DNA of 64,000 bases. Origin: an uncultured Pelagibacteraceae bacterium. Lineage in GTDB: Bacteria; Pseudomonadota; Alphaproteobacteria; Pelagibacterales; Pelagibacteraceae. Every line of letters starts with the position of its first letter. Position 1 is the first letter of the stretch. Position numbers and translations under genes: made by a program. The notes below the pieces were generated by a model. It saw only the letters and a list, made by a program, of their open reading frames with translations. It ran no database searches and was not told the origin of the DNA. Below are positions 29,631 to 39,245 of this stretch, in pieces. The stretch covers positions 88,317 through 152,316 of the forward strand of contig CACLEJ010000004.1 in NCBI GenBank assembly GCA_902605865.1. The letters are read 5' to 3'.

Positions 29631-30572
29631 TTATAAAGGTAAAAAACTAGTATCAACGGCACCACCTGGAGTTCCCATACCTTTTAGGAATCCATCAAGA
29701 TTACCGCTCTCCATCGATTGTTTAGTTTCTTCTGGAGTAAGAAATTTAAATCCATCTAATGTTTCTTTCATGTCAGCAACTTTCATTTCTGAAGCTTTAG
29801 ACATTGAATTCATATCGCTTTTACCAGCTCTATATCTGTCATTTGCTTCATGAGTTACTTCTATAAAAGTTCTAAGCATACCTGGATTTTCTTTCATGAA
29901 TTTGTCAGTTACAGATGTAATATCTATTCCTAAGATACCAGCATCTCTTGCTTCTTGAACTGTTAAAAGTCTTGAACCAACTGCAACTGCAGCTTTGATA
30001 GAATTTCCACCAAATAAACATGCCATCACAACATCACCACTTACTAATGCAGCAGCACCTTCTTCAGGATCCATTTGAATTATATCCATTTTACTTCTGT
30101 CAGCTCCAACAACTTTCATACTTTCGTCAAAGACGTACTCAGCCATAGTTCCAAGTGGAACTGCAACTTTTTTACCTTCTAATTCAGAACCGTTTGCTTT
30201 TGTAATTCCAGAAGCGTTAGATGTAACACAAGTTGTTCCACCCATTCCATATTCCATTGCAATATCAACTAATTTGATAGGTGCATTAGATTTTACAGCA
30301 TTAATAAAAGGTACTAAACCTTGAGAATAAGAAATATCAATATCCCCAGCTAGCATTGCATCAGTCATAGCTCCACCGTTAGTGAAGTTAGTCCATTTTA
30401 CTGGAACTCCTAGTGCTTTAGCAAAATTCTTTTTTTGCATGTCCTCTAAATTCGGACTTGGCCATTCTAGAAAGTAAGCAACTCTTACTTCATTTGCAGC
30501 AGCATTTGCAGCTGAAATTGACAAGTTAAGAGCGAATAAACTTCCTAAAATAAAGCTAATTAGTTTCTTCAT
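29631..30572 (-). CDS. tauA: taurine-type ABC transporter substrate-binding protein
   Basis: signal peptide; EVRVAYFLEWPSPNL..., NitT/TauT-type SBP; next to TauBC and Tpa. Confidence 0.85.
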   Translation of the reverse strand: MKKLISFILGSLFALNLSISAANAAANEVRVAYFLEWPSPNLEDMQKKNFAKALGVPVKWTNFTNGGAMTDAMLAGDIDISYSQGLVPFINAVKSNAPIKLVDIAMEYGMGGTTCVTSNASGITKANGSELEGKKVAVPLGTMAEYVFDESMKVVGADRSKMDIIQMDPEEGAAALVSGDVVMACLFGGNSIKAAVAVGSRLLTVQEARDAGILGIDITSVTDKFMKENPGMLRTFIEVTHEANDRYRAGKSDMNSMSKASEMKVADMKETLDGFKFLTPEETKQSMESGNLDGFLKGMGTPGGAVDTSFLPL

Positions 30573-30660
30573 TTTATCTCCTTAATTAAATTTAATTACC
30601 CTTATTTAAGTTCAATTTTGATTATAAGTAAATGTATTTTGTAAGCATATTAATCATAGG

Positions 30661-30681
30661 TGATTTGAAGATGTCTAAAAT
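30661..30681 (-). promoter_or_regulatory. operator-like motif in tauA/tpa divergent promoter region
   Basis: reverse complement CCCATTTTAGACATCTTCAAA matches repeats at 23901-23969. Confidence 0.45.
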
Positions 30682-30803
30682 GGGTTCAACTTTTGGTTGT
30701 ATTTAGTATTACGTAATGGCATATTAATAATGCACAGAAATTATTTTCTATTTTTTTATTTTAGTCTATGAGAAAGTGATAATAACAATTTAAAAATTTT
30801 TTT

Positions 30804-32147
30804 ATGAGTTCAGAAAAGCCACAAATACCTAATTCTTTAAATGAGCATTGGATGCCATTCTCTTCAAATAGAGACTTTAAAGCAAATCCAAGGTTAATAG
30901 TTGAGGCAAAAGGTGTTTACTTAAAAAACCACCACGGTAAAACACAAATCGATGCAAGTTCAGGATTATTTTGTAATCCATTAGGACATGGTAGAGAGGA
31001 AATTATTGAGGCGATAACTAAACAACTAAGAACAGTTGATTATGCACAACCTTTCCAACAAGGATTTGGTGGGTCATTTGAATTAGCAACTAGAATTTCA
31101 AAACACACACCAGGAAACTTAAATAGAATTTTTTATACTATTTGTGGATCAACTGCTGTTGAGACAGCAATAAAAATTTCAGTTGCTTATCACAAAGCAA
31201 GAGGAGAAGGACAGAGATTTAGATTTGTTGGTAGAGAAAGAGCTTACCACGGTATGAATATTGGAGCAACATCAGTTGGTGGAATGATCAACAACGTTAA
31301 AACATTTGCGAGCGTTTTAATGCCGGGTGTTGTTCATATGAGACATACTCATTTACCAGAACATAAATTTGTTTCAGGACAACCAGAAACAGGTGCAGAA
31401 ATTGCAGATGATTTAGAGAGAATTTGTACAAACTTTGGATCAGAAAATATTGCTGCATGCATAGTTGAGCCGATTGCAGGATCAACAGGAACGCTTGTTC
31501 CACCAAAAGGATATTTACAAAGATTAAGAGAAATTTGTGACAAACATGGAATCCTTTTAATTTTTGATGAAGTAATTACTGGATGGGGAAGAACAGGTTC
31601 TCCGTTTGCATCACAAGAATATGGTGTCACTCCAGATATTATTACAATGGCAAAAGCAACAACAAACGGAATTAGTCCTTTAGGTGCTGTTGCTTGTAAA
31701 GAAGAAATCTATGATGCAGTAATGGATGCATCACCTCATGGGTCAGTTGAATTATTTCATGGCTATACATATTCTGGAATTCCTGTCTCTGTAGCAGCTG
31801 GATTAGCAGTACAAGATATATTTGAAAAAGAAGATATATTTAATAGAGCTAAAAATTTAGCTCCATACTTCCAAGAAGGATTGATGTCATTAAAAGATAT
31901 TGATGTTGTAGACAACATTAGAGGATATGGAATGATGGGTGGAATAGATATTAAAATGGATAAAAAACCCGGAGCAGCTGGATTTACATGTTTTAAACAT
32001 TGTTATGATGCTGGTGTTAACTTCAAGGCAACAGGTGATTGTTTAATTATTGCTCCAATGTTTATTTGTGAGAAAAAACATATAGATGAAATAATTGATA
32101 AATTAAGAACTGGAATTACTAATTATTCTAAAAGTAAAAAAAATTAA
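30804..32147 (+). CDS. tpa: taurine--pyruvate aminotransferase (class III aminotransferase)
   Basis: class III PLP motifs LIFDEVITGWGRTG, MAKATTNGISPLGAV; N-terminus EHWMPFSSNRDFK; adjacent to tauABC and ald. Confidence 0.85.
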   Translation: MSSEKPQIPNSLNEHWMPFSSNRDFKANPRLIVEAKGVYLKNHHGKTQIDASSGLFCNPLGHGREEIIEAITKQLRTVDYAQPFQQGFGGSFELATRISKHTPGNLNRIFYTICGSTAVETAIKISVAYHKARGEGQRFRFVGRERAYHGMNIGATSVGGMINNVKTFASVLMPGVVHMRHTHLPEHKFVSGQPETGAEIADDLERICTNFGSENIAACIVEPIAGSTGTLVPPKGYLQRLREICDKHGILLIFDEVITGWGRTGSPFASQEYGVTPDIITMAKATTNGISPLGAVACKEEIYDAVMDASPHGSVELFHGYTYSGIPVSVAAGLAVQDIFEKEDIFNRAKNLAPYFQEGLMSLKDIDVVDNIRGYGMMGGIDIKMDKKPGAAGFTCFKHCYDAGVNFKATGDCLIIAPMFICEKKHIDEIIDKLRTGITNYSKSKKN

Positions 32148-32156
32148 TTCACTTAT

Positions 32157-33272
32157 ATGAAAATAGGTGTTCCTAAAGAGATAAAACCTCAAGAAAATAG
32201 AATTGGATTAACACCTGATAGTGTTAAGACACTTACTTCAAATGGTCATGAAGTTTTAGTTGAAAATAACGGTGGTTTTGAAGCAGGCTTTGATAACAAT
32301 CAATATAAATCTGCAGGAGCTAAAATAATTGATAAGGCAGATGATATTTTTAATGATGCAGAGATAATTGTAAAAGTTAAAGAACCTCTTTCAAATGAAG
32401 TAAAAATGTTAAGAGAAAATCAAATTGTTTTTACTTATCTGCATTTAGCTGCAGCTAAAGAGTTAACAAAAGGTTTGGTAGACTCTAAAGCTGTTTGTAT
32501 CGCTTATGAGACAGTAACTGATAACAACGGCAGGTTACCATTATTAGCTCCTATGAGTGCCGTTGCTGGAAGAATGTCAGTTCAGGCAGGTGCACATTGT
32601 TTAGAAAAAAATCAAAAAGGCAGAGGTATTTTATTAGGAGGCGCTCCAGGTGGAGAGCCTGCGGAAGTGGTAATTCTTGGTGGAGGAGTTGTTGGAGAAA
32701 ATGCTGCAATTATTGCAACTGGAATGAGAGCAAAAGTTCATGTTGTAGATAAGTCAGAGGCAAGACTTAAACAATTATCAGAAATGTTTGGTGATAAAAT
32801 TATTCCCCAGCTAAGTGATAAAACTGATTTAGAAAAATTAATTTCAGAATGCGATTTATTAGTTGGAGGAGTTTTAATTCCAGGAGCAGAAGCACCAAAA
32901 TTAGTTACTAAAAATATGATTAAGAATATGAAACGAGGATCAGTAATAGTTGATGTTGCAATTGATCAAGGTGGATGTGTAGAGACTAGTAAACCTACAA
33001 CTCATGCTGAACCAACTTATATAGTTGATGATATTGTTCATTACTGTGTAGCAAATATGCCAGGTGGTGTCCCTAGAACATCAACTATCGCATTAAATAA
33101 TGCCACGCTTCCTTTTTTAAATAGATTAGCTAGAGATGGTTATTATAAAGCTTTAAAAGATGATCCAAATTTCTTAGCTGGCTTAAATGTCCACAAGGGC
33201 GAAGTAACGTACAAAGCAGTTGCAGATGTTTTTGGATATAATTATTTAAGTGCTGGTGAGGCTTTAAATTAA
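32157..33272 (+). CDS. ald: alanine dehydrogenase
   Basis: MKIGVPKEIKPQENRIGLTPDSV, FTYLHLAAAKELT, VDVAIDQGGCVETSKPTTH. Confidence 0.95.
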   Translation: MKIGVPKEIKPQENRIGLTPDSVKTLTSNGHEVLVENNGGFEAGFDNNQYKSAGAKIIDKADDIFNDAEIIVKVKEPLSNEVKMLRENQIVFTYLHLAAAKELTKGLVDSKAVCIAYETVTDNNGRLPLLAPMSAVAGRMSVQAGAHCLEKNQKGRGILLGGAPGGEPAEVVILGGGVVGENAAIIATGMRAKVHVVDKSEARLKQLSEMFGDKIIPQLSDKTDLEKLISECDLLVGGVLIPGAEAPKLVTKNMIKNMKRGSVIVDVAIDQGGCVETSKPTTHAEPTYIVDDIVHYCVANMPGGVPRTSTIALNNATLPFLNRLARDGYYKALKDDPNFLAGLNVHKGEVTYKAVADVFGYNYLSAGEALN

Positions 33273-33880
33273 TTAATCAAACTAGTTATCTTTTTTTCAA
33301 TATTTTTACTGATAATTTGAACACCTTTAGGATTTGGATGCATTCCATCCTCTAGATTTAGCTCTGGCTTCAAGGCAACACCTTCCAGAAGAAAAGGTAT
33401 AAAAGTTAAGCTATATTTATCAGAAAGGTTAGAATAAATTATATTAAATTTATCCCTGTATTCTTTACCATGACTTTCAGGGGCAATCATACCTGCTAAT
33501 ATAATTTTAATATTTTTATCAATTATAATTTTAATTATTTTCTCTAAATTTTCTTTAGTCTCGTTTGGCTTGATACCTCTTAACATATCATTTGCACCTA
33601 AACCCAAAACCAAAATATCAATATTCTTTTCAGATAGAGTCCAATTTATTCTATTTAAACCTCCTGCAGTTGTATCACCTGAGACACTTGCATTTATAAT
33701 TCTGACATCTAATCCATTATTCGTTAAATTTTTTTTAAGTACTGTAGACAAATGATCTTCTTTATTAAGTCCATATCCAGCCATCAAACTATCTCCAAAT
33801 AAAACAACTTTATTCTCAGCATTTACCCCAAATGCAACTAGACATAATATAATTATTTTAATAATACATTTTTTAAACAT
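33269..33880 (-). CDS. tesA: arylesterase / TesA-like SGNH hydrolase
   Basis: VVLFGDSLMAGYGL, LGLGANDMLRG, DGMHPNPKG. Confidence 0.92.
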   Translation of the reverse strand: MFKKCIIKIIILCLVAFGVNAENKVVLFGDSLMAGYGLNKEDHLSTVLKKNLTNNGLDVRIINASVSGDTTAGGLNRINWTLSEKNIDILVLGLGANDMLRGIKPNETKENLEKIIKIIIDKNIKIILAGMIAPESHGKEYRDKFNIIYSNLSDKYSLTFIPFLLEGVALKPELNLEDGMHPNPKGVQIISKNIEKKITSLIN

Positions 33881-34544
33881 GACTAAACTTCTTAAACTAT
33901 CAAATGTGAACTTAAACTATAATACTGATAACAATCTTATAAATGTTTTACAAGATGTAAGCTTTGAAGTTGATTATAAGGAAACAATATCTGTAGTAGG
34001 GGAAAGCGGGTCAGGAAAGACAAGCTTAATAATGTTGATAGGTGGTTTGGAAAAAGCATCTTCAGGAAAAATTGAATTTAAAGACTTTGAGATTTCGAGT
34101 TTAAAAGAGGATGAGATTTCAGAGATTAGACGAAAGGATATTGGCATTGTTTTTCAATCATTTTATTTAATACCCAATTATACAGCTTTAGAAAATGTGA
34201 GTTTAGCATTAGAAATTAATAAAATTAAAGATCCGATTAATAAAGCAAAAGAAATACTAGATAAGTTTGGCCTTGGAAAGAGGCTAAATAATTTACCCAG
34301 TCAATTATCTGGAGGAGAACAGCAAAGAGTAGCAATTGCACGTTCAATTGTTATGAAGCCTGAATTAATTTTAGCAGATGAGCCTACTGGAAATTTAGAT
34401 AGTGAAAATTCTGAGCTAATCTCAAATATTCTTTTTGATTATGTGAAAGAAGAAAATGCAAGTTTAATTATGGTTACGCACGATAATAAATTGGCAAATC
34501 TTTCTAAGAGAATTATTAAAATAAAGGATGGTAAAATTGAGTAA
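33879..34544 (+). CDS. ABC transporter ATP-binding protein (YbbA/LolD-like)
   Basis: GESGSGKTSLIMLIGGLE, LSGGEQQRVAIARSI; divergent from tesA and followed by FtsX-type permease. Confidence 0.92.
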   Translation: MTKLLKLSNVNLNYNTDNNLINVLQDVSFEVDYKETISVVGESGSGKTSLIMLIGGLEKASSGKIEFKDFEISSLKEDEISEIRRKDIGIVFQSFYLIPNYTALENVSLALEINKIKDPINKAKEILDKFGLGKRLNNLPSQLSGGEQQRVAIARSIVMKPELILADEPTGNLDSENSELISNILFDYVKEENASLIMVTHDNKLANLSKRIIKIKDGKIE

Positions 34545-37062
34545 AAATCAAAATTTTGGTCTTTATTTTAAATATGCTCTTAGAGATTTAACAAGAAGTT
34601 ATAATAAGATCTCAAGTATAATTATTACTCTTTTTATAAGTCTCTTTATTTTAAGTTCTATAATGACAATTGAAGATAGCCTAGAAAATGAACTTAATGA
34701 AAATGCAAAATTATTATTAGGGGGTGATATAGAAATTGACTACAACAATAGAGAAGGTGATCAAACTAAAATAGATAAAATTACTAAATTTGCTACAGTC
34801 TCTCAAATGGTTGAATTTAGTACAATGATTTCAACTGTTAATAAAAAAATCAATAAAACTTCATTTACTAGAGTAAAATCAGTTGATCAATTTTATCCAT
34901 TGTATGGCAATGTACTCTATGAACCTAATGACGCTTTAGAAAAATTAAATCAGATAGAAAGTTCAATATTAGTAAATGAAAATATTTTTAAAAATTTAAA
35001 CTTAAAAATAAATGACATTGTAAAAGTTCAAGACAAAGAGTTTAAAGTTATTGGTATAGTTAAAGTTTTACCAGATATTGGCGGCGCATTTGTATTTGGA
35101 GATTTTGCCTTAACAGGTAAAAAAACTTTAGATAAGTTAGACTTAAATACCCTTGGTAGTTTTTTAAATTATGAATATAAAGTTAAATTTAACAAATCTA
35201 CTAACAGTAAAGAGGGCATTAAAAGAGTAGAGAGCTTATTTAAAGATCAAAATAGAGTTAGATTAAGATACCCTGAAAACTCAGCGGGAGGCATTAGACG
35301 GATTGTTGATAATTTCTCACAATTTCTATCACTTGTATCAATAAGTGCTATGTTAATTGCTGGCATTGGTATAGCGAATACTCTTCTATCGTTTATAAAT
35401 CAAAAAAATTCATCAATTGCAGTTCAAAAAGCAATAGGTGTATTTTCTGGAAATATAAAGACAATCTATTATTTGCAATTAGCTATTTTATTAGTTTTAA
35501 TTACTGTATTTTCATATGGGTTAAGTTTTTTTTTAATCCCAATAGTCGATAAATATATTTCAGATGGTTTGGGTTTAAATATAGAAGCAAGTTTTTCTTT
35601 TCTAAATTTAATTATAGTTTTTTTGGTTGGAATGTTGGTAATGATAATATTTTCTATACCAACTGTTAATTCAATAGATCAAGTTAAAGCATCAAATTTA
35701 TTTAGAAATGTTTTTCAAAGTCTTCAATTTAATTATTCAGTGAAATCAGTAATAATTAGCATAGTATTATTGCTAGTATTAATTAGTCTTTTTGCAATTA
35801 GGTCTTCAATACCATTTTATAGTGTTGCATATTTCGTATCATTTTTTATTTGTTTATTAATTTTTTATTGTCTTTCTGTAACAATTATTCATTTATTAAA
35901 AAAATATAAAAATTCTAAGATTTCAGTAAAAATAGCTGTTAAAAATATTACTCAATCAAAAAGTATCACGCCCATTACAATAATGTCTTTAGGTCTTGGA
36001 ATGACACTTTTGTTAACACTGGCATTTGTTGGCTCAAATTTTAAAAGGGAAATTTCCAAATCTATTCCAGAAATAGCACCAGATTATTTTTTCTTAGGAA
36101 TTCAAAATGATCAACGAGAAAAATTCGAAAAAATCATATTTAATTCTGACAATAAGTCAAAATTAGAGGTAGTCCCTATGGTTTCAGCAGGTATTGTAAA
36201 AATTAATGGGATAGATCCTAATTCTTACATCAAAAATACTAATGACAGTTATTGGGTTATAATGAATGATAGAAGAATATCTTGGACAGATGAGATACCG
36301 AAAGATAATCCTTTAACACAAGGTAACTGGTGGGATTTATCAAGTCCAGATAAATTACAAATTTCTTTGGATAGCAAAGTGGCACAAGATTTTGGAGTAA
36401 AAATTGGAGATATATTCACCCTCAACATTTATGGAAGAGAAATAGATGGTGAGGTAGTGAATTTTAGATTAGTTGATTATAGAGATCTGAGCATTAATTT
36501 TGCGATGTTACTAAACCCCCAATTTGCAAATAAAATTCCACATGAGTACCTTTCGACAGTGAAGTTTAATAATATTGATAAATTCGATGATATTAATTTT
36601 CTAGATGAATTCCCAAGTGTTTCTATTGTAAAAATCTCTGATTATTTAAAAAAAGTTACTGATGTTCTTAATAAAGTATTTATAGCGGTCATTATAATTT
36701 CAACTGTTACAGTGATAATAGGATTGGTTGTTATATCCAGTGCAATTATAGTGCAAGGAAAAATAAAAACTTTCCAAAATTTAGTTTTTAAGATTTTGGG
36801 ATTTTCAAAAAAAGAAATAATTTACTCATCCTTAATTGAATTCATAATTACATTTTTTTCTATAATTCTATTTTCTACAATTTTTTCTATAATTTCATCA
36901 AAATTTATTATTGAAAATATTTTTCAACTTAAATGGCTATTTGAATTTGATATATTCTTAAATGTAACAATTACAGTTGGATTAGTAACAATGATATTGA
37001 TAGTCTTTACAAACCTTAAGTATCTGAGTCCAAAAGTCTATCCGCTAGTCAGAAATGAATAA
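34528..37062 (+). CDS. ABC transporter permease, YbbP/FtsX family
   Basis: 844 aa with two FtsX-like permease regions; overlaps YbbA-like gene. Confidence 0.9.
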   Translation: MVKLSKNQNFGLYFKYALRDLTRSYNKISSIIITLFISLFILSSIMTIEDSLENELNENAKLLLGGDIEIDYNNREGDQTKIDKITKFATVSQMVEFSTMISTVNKKINKTSFTRVKSVDQFYPLYGNVLYEPNDALEKLNQIESSILVNENIFKNLNLKINDIVKVQDKEFKVIGIVKVLPDIGGAFVFGDFALTGKKTLDKLDLNTLGSFLNYEYKVKFNKSTNSKEGIKRVESLFKDQNRVRLRYPENSAGGIRRIVDNFSQFLSLVSISAMLIAGIGIANTLLSFINQKNSSIAVQKAIGVFSGNIKTIYYLQLAILLVLITVFSYGLSFFLIPIVDKYISDGLGLNIEASFSFLNLIIVFLVGMLVMIIFSIPTVNSIDQVKASNLFRNVFQSLQFNYSVKSVIISIVLLLVLISLFAIRSSIPFYSVAYFVSFFICLLIFYCLSVTIIHLLKKYKNSKISVKIAVKNITQSKSITPITIMSLGLGMTLLLTLAFVGSNFKREISKSIPEIAPDYFFLGIQNDQREKFEKIIFNSDNKSKLEVVPMVSAGIVKINGIDPNSYIKNTNDSYWVIMNDRRISWTDEIPKDNPLTQGNWWDLSSPDKLQISLDSKVAQDFGVKIGDIFTLNIYGREIDGEVVNFRLVDYRDLSINFAMLLNPQFANKIPHEYLSTVKFNNIDKFDDINFLDEFPSVSIVKISDYLKKVTDVLNKVFIAVIIISTVTVIIGLVVISSAIIVQGKIKTFQNLVFKILGFSKKEIIYSSLIEFIITFFSIILFSTIFSIISSKFIIENIFQLKWLFEFDIFLNVTITVGLVTMILIVFTNLKYLSPKVYPLVRNE

Positions 37063-37088
37063 ATTTTAATATTTTGTATATTTTGGTT

Positions 37089-37478
37089 TTAAATAGAAGC
37101 TTTTAAAGCCTGATAAATTAAATCTTCAGTAACTTCACCAATACTTCTGTAAACTTCTGTATCACCCTTAAAAATTAATAGAGTAGTTTGATAAAGCACA
37201 TCAAACGAATTTGCTATATCTCTGTTTGTTACATCAAATGCAAAATATTCAATGTTATCGAATTTAATATCTAATAATTCACCCTCTTTTTTTGCTTTTT
37301 GCAAAACTTTCATTTGATTTGCACAAGATCCACAATATTCGATCCAAGAACTGATAACTATAATTTTGCCCTCAGATTGGGCTTTGTTAAACAAATCTTT
37401 ATCAAATGTTGTTTTCTTTTCCATTGAATTTGCAGCAAATGCAAAAAAACAGAAAATTAAAATAAAAAATTTTTTCAT
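37089..37478 (-). CDS. periplasmic thioredoxin-fold protein (DsbD C-terminal-like)
   Basis: signal peptide; WIEYCGSCANQMKVLQ CxxC motif. Confidence 0.82.
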   Translation of the reverse strand: MKKFFILIFCFFAFAANSMEKKTTFDKDLFNKAQSEGKIIVISSWIEYCGSCANQMKVLQKAKKEGELLDIKFDNIEYFAFDVTNRDIANSFDVLYQTTLLIFKGDTEVYRSIGEVTEDLIYQALKASI

Positions 37479-37574
37479 TGAGAATAAAAATACATATTTA
37501 GACGATTAAAGAAAATAATTTATAATGACACATGTGTTTTGAATTAAGGCTGAAATTCAACAAAAATTTCTTCT

Positions 37575-37599
37575 CTAGGCTTCAATCTACGAAGCCTAG
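37575..37599 (+). other. perfect 9-bp hairpin
   Basis: CTAGGCTTC AATCTAC GAAGCCTAG. Confidence 0.7.
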
Positions 37600-37753
37600 T
37601 ATTATAATTAACTTATAATAAGAGAGAGAAATTTGTTAATACAGCATCAGTCATGTTTTAGGAGCGCTAATATTGAATAATAGCTATGTATAATTCATAT
37701 AGTTGCTTAACATCTCTCTTTACTTATATATCATTTAATATAAAAATTATTTT

Positions 37754-37812
37754 GGGGTGCTATATGGCTGAGAAATACCCAAGGAACCTGTCCGGTAATT
37801 CAGAAAGGGAAA
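37754..37812 (+). promoter_or_regulatory. TPP riboswitch (THI element)
   Basis: GGGGTGC..GGCTGAGAAATACCCAAGGAACCTGTCCGGTAATTCAGAAAGGGA, canonical thi-box order, immediately upstream of ATG 37814. Confidence 0.92.
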
Positions 37813-37813
37813 A

Positions 37814-39244
37814 ATGGATCAAATAAACATCTTAAATCAATCATCTGCAATTTTATTAACCTTAATTATTAGTATCATTTTTGTAATAGTTGGCCTTGTA
37901 TATTCAAAAAAATATCAAGGGTTAAACAATTATTTAGTTGCAAGTAGATCTATAGGGACTTTTTCACTAACAACTAGTTTAGTTGCATCTGCTCTAGGTG
38001 CATGGATTTTATTCGGTCCGGCATCAGCAGCAACCTGGGGAGGAGTAGGGGCTGTTATTGGATATTCTTTAGGGACAGCGTTTCCTCTTTTTGCATTAAT
38101 TTATTTAGGAAAAAAATTTAGAGATAAATATCCAACAGGAAAATCATTAATTGAGGTGATTAGATCTAGATTTGGCTCACAATTATTTAAGTTAATTTTG
38201 TTTTTATCTATTTTCTATATGACTATTTTTTTAATAGCAGAAGTTACCGCCGTTTCAATTTTAATTAATTACATTTCAGGAACTGATCTATGGATCACGG
38301 CAATTATTGTAATTGTCAGCTCACTCGTCTACACTTTGTATGGTGGTCTTAGAGCTTCAATATTTACAGATAATATTCAATTTATAGTTTTTGGTTTGCT
38401 CTTAATAATTGCATTTTCTTATTTAATTTCTTTTAATTCTAATGATTTTAGTTTTGAGTTTGTAAAACAGAACAAACCCTATTTGTTAAGCTCAGGTTAT
38501 TTGCCTAACTTTACAGCAGGACTAACTTTTTTTATAGCTGTTGCAGCAACTAATCTTTTTCATCAAGGTAACTGGCAAAGAGTTTATGCTGCTAAAAATA
38601 ATAAAGTTTTAAAAAATAGCTTAATAGTTTCCTTTATAATTATTATACCAATAGTATTCATGATGGGCTTTTCAGGTTTAGTTGCAACCTCCCAAAATCC
38701 AAGCGTAGTTCCTGACCTTGCATTCTTTTCTTTATTGTTAAAAGACCAAGCCATCTTTTTATCAATAATAATAACTATTTTAGCAATTTCACTTACAGTG
38801 AGCAGTATAGACACACTAGTAAATGCTATATCTAGTTTGATTATTGTTGATGGAAATAAAGTTATAAAATTTAAAGGTAATTATTTAAAATTATCTAAAC
38901 AAATTATAATATTTTTATCCTTGATTTCATTTTTTGTTGCATCAAAAGGATTAAGTATTTTATATCTATTTTTGTTAGCTGATTTATTTTGTTGTGCAGC
39001 AGTATTAAGTGTATTTTATGGTTTTTATTCAAAATCATTTAATGAAAAAAATGCATATGTTTCAATAATAGTTGGTTTAATTGGTGGTATTCTATTATTT
39101 CCTAGTCCCGATTTCTCAAAATCAATACTTGTAGGAATAATATTACCTGCTGATTTTTTTCCAATATTTGTCTCACAATCTTTGTTGTTTTGCTCATTTA
39201 TTGTTGCAACACTCTTACCTATGGTTACGTGGAAATTGAGGTAA
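37814..39244 (+). CDS. thiV: sodium:solute symporter (SSS) family, probable thiamin-precursor transporter (ThiV-like)
   Basis: 476 aa, SSS family; under TPP riboswitch control. Confidence 0.82.
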   Translation: MDQINILNQSSAILLTLIISIIFVIVGLVYSKKYQGLNNYLVASRSIGTFSLTTSLVASALGAWILFGPASAATWGGVGAVIGYSLGTAFPLFALIYLGKKFRDKYPTGKSLIEVIRSRFGSQLFKLILFLSIFYMTIFLIAEVTAVSILINYISGTDLWITAIIVIVSSLVYTLYGGLRASIFTDNIQFIVFGLLLIIAFSYLISFNSNDFSFEFVKQNKPYLLSSGYLPNFTAGLTFFIAVAATNLFHQGNWQRVYAAKNNKVLKNSLIVSFIIIIPIVFMMGFSGLVATSQNPSVVPDLAFFSLLLKDQAIFLSIIITILAISLTVSSIDTLVNAISSLIIVDGNKVIKFKGNYLKLSKQIIIFLSLISFFVASKGLSILYLFLLADLFCCAAVLSVFYGFYSKSFNEKNAYVSIIVGLIGGILLFPSPDFSKSILVGIILPADFFPIFVSQSLLFCSFIVATLLPMVTWKLR

Positions 39245-39245
39245 T

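Noticed and set aside
30671-30706. Tiny ORF MSKMGSTFGCI upstream of tpa
   Set aside because: Eleven codons, no SD; it coincides with the operator-like motif, so likely chance.
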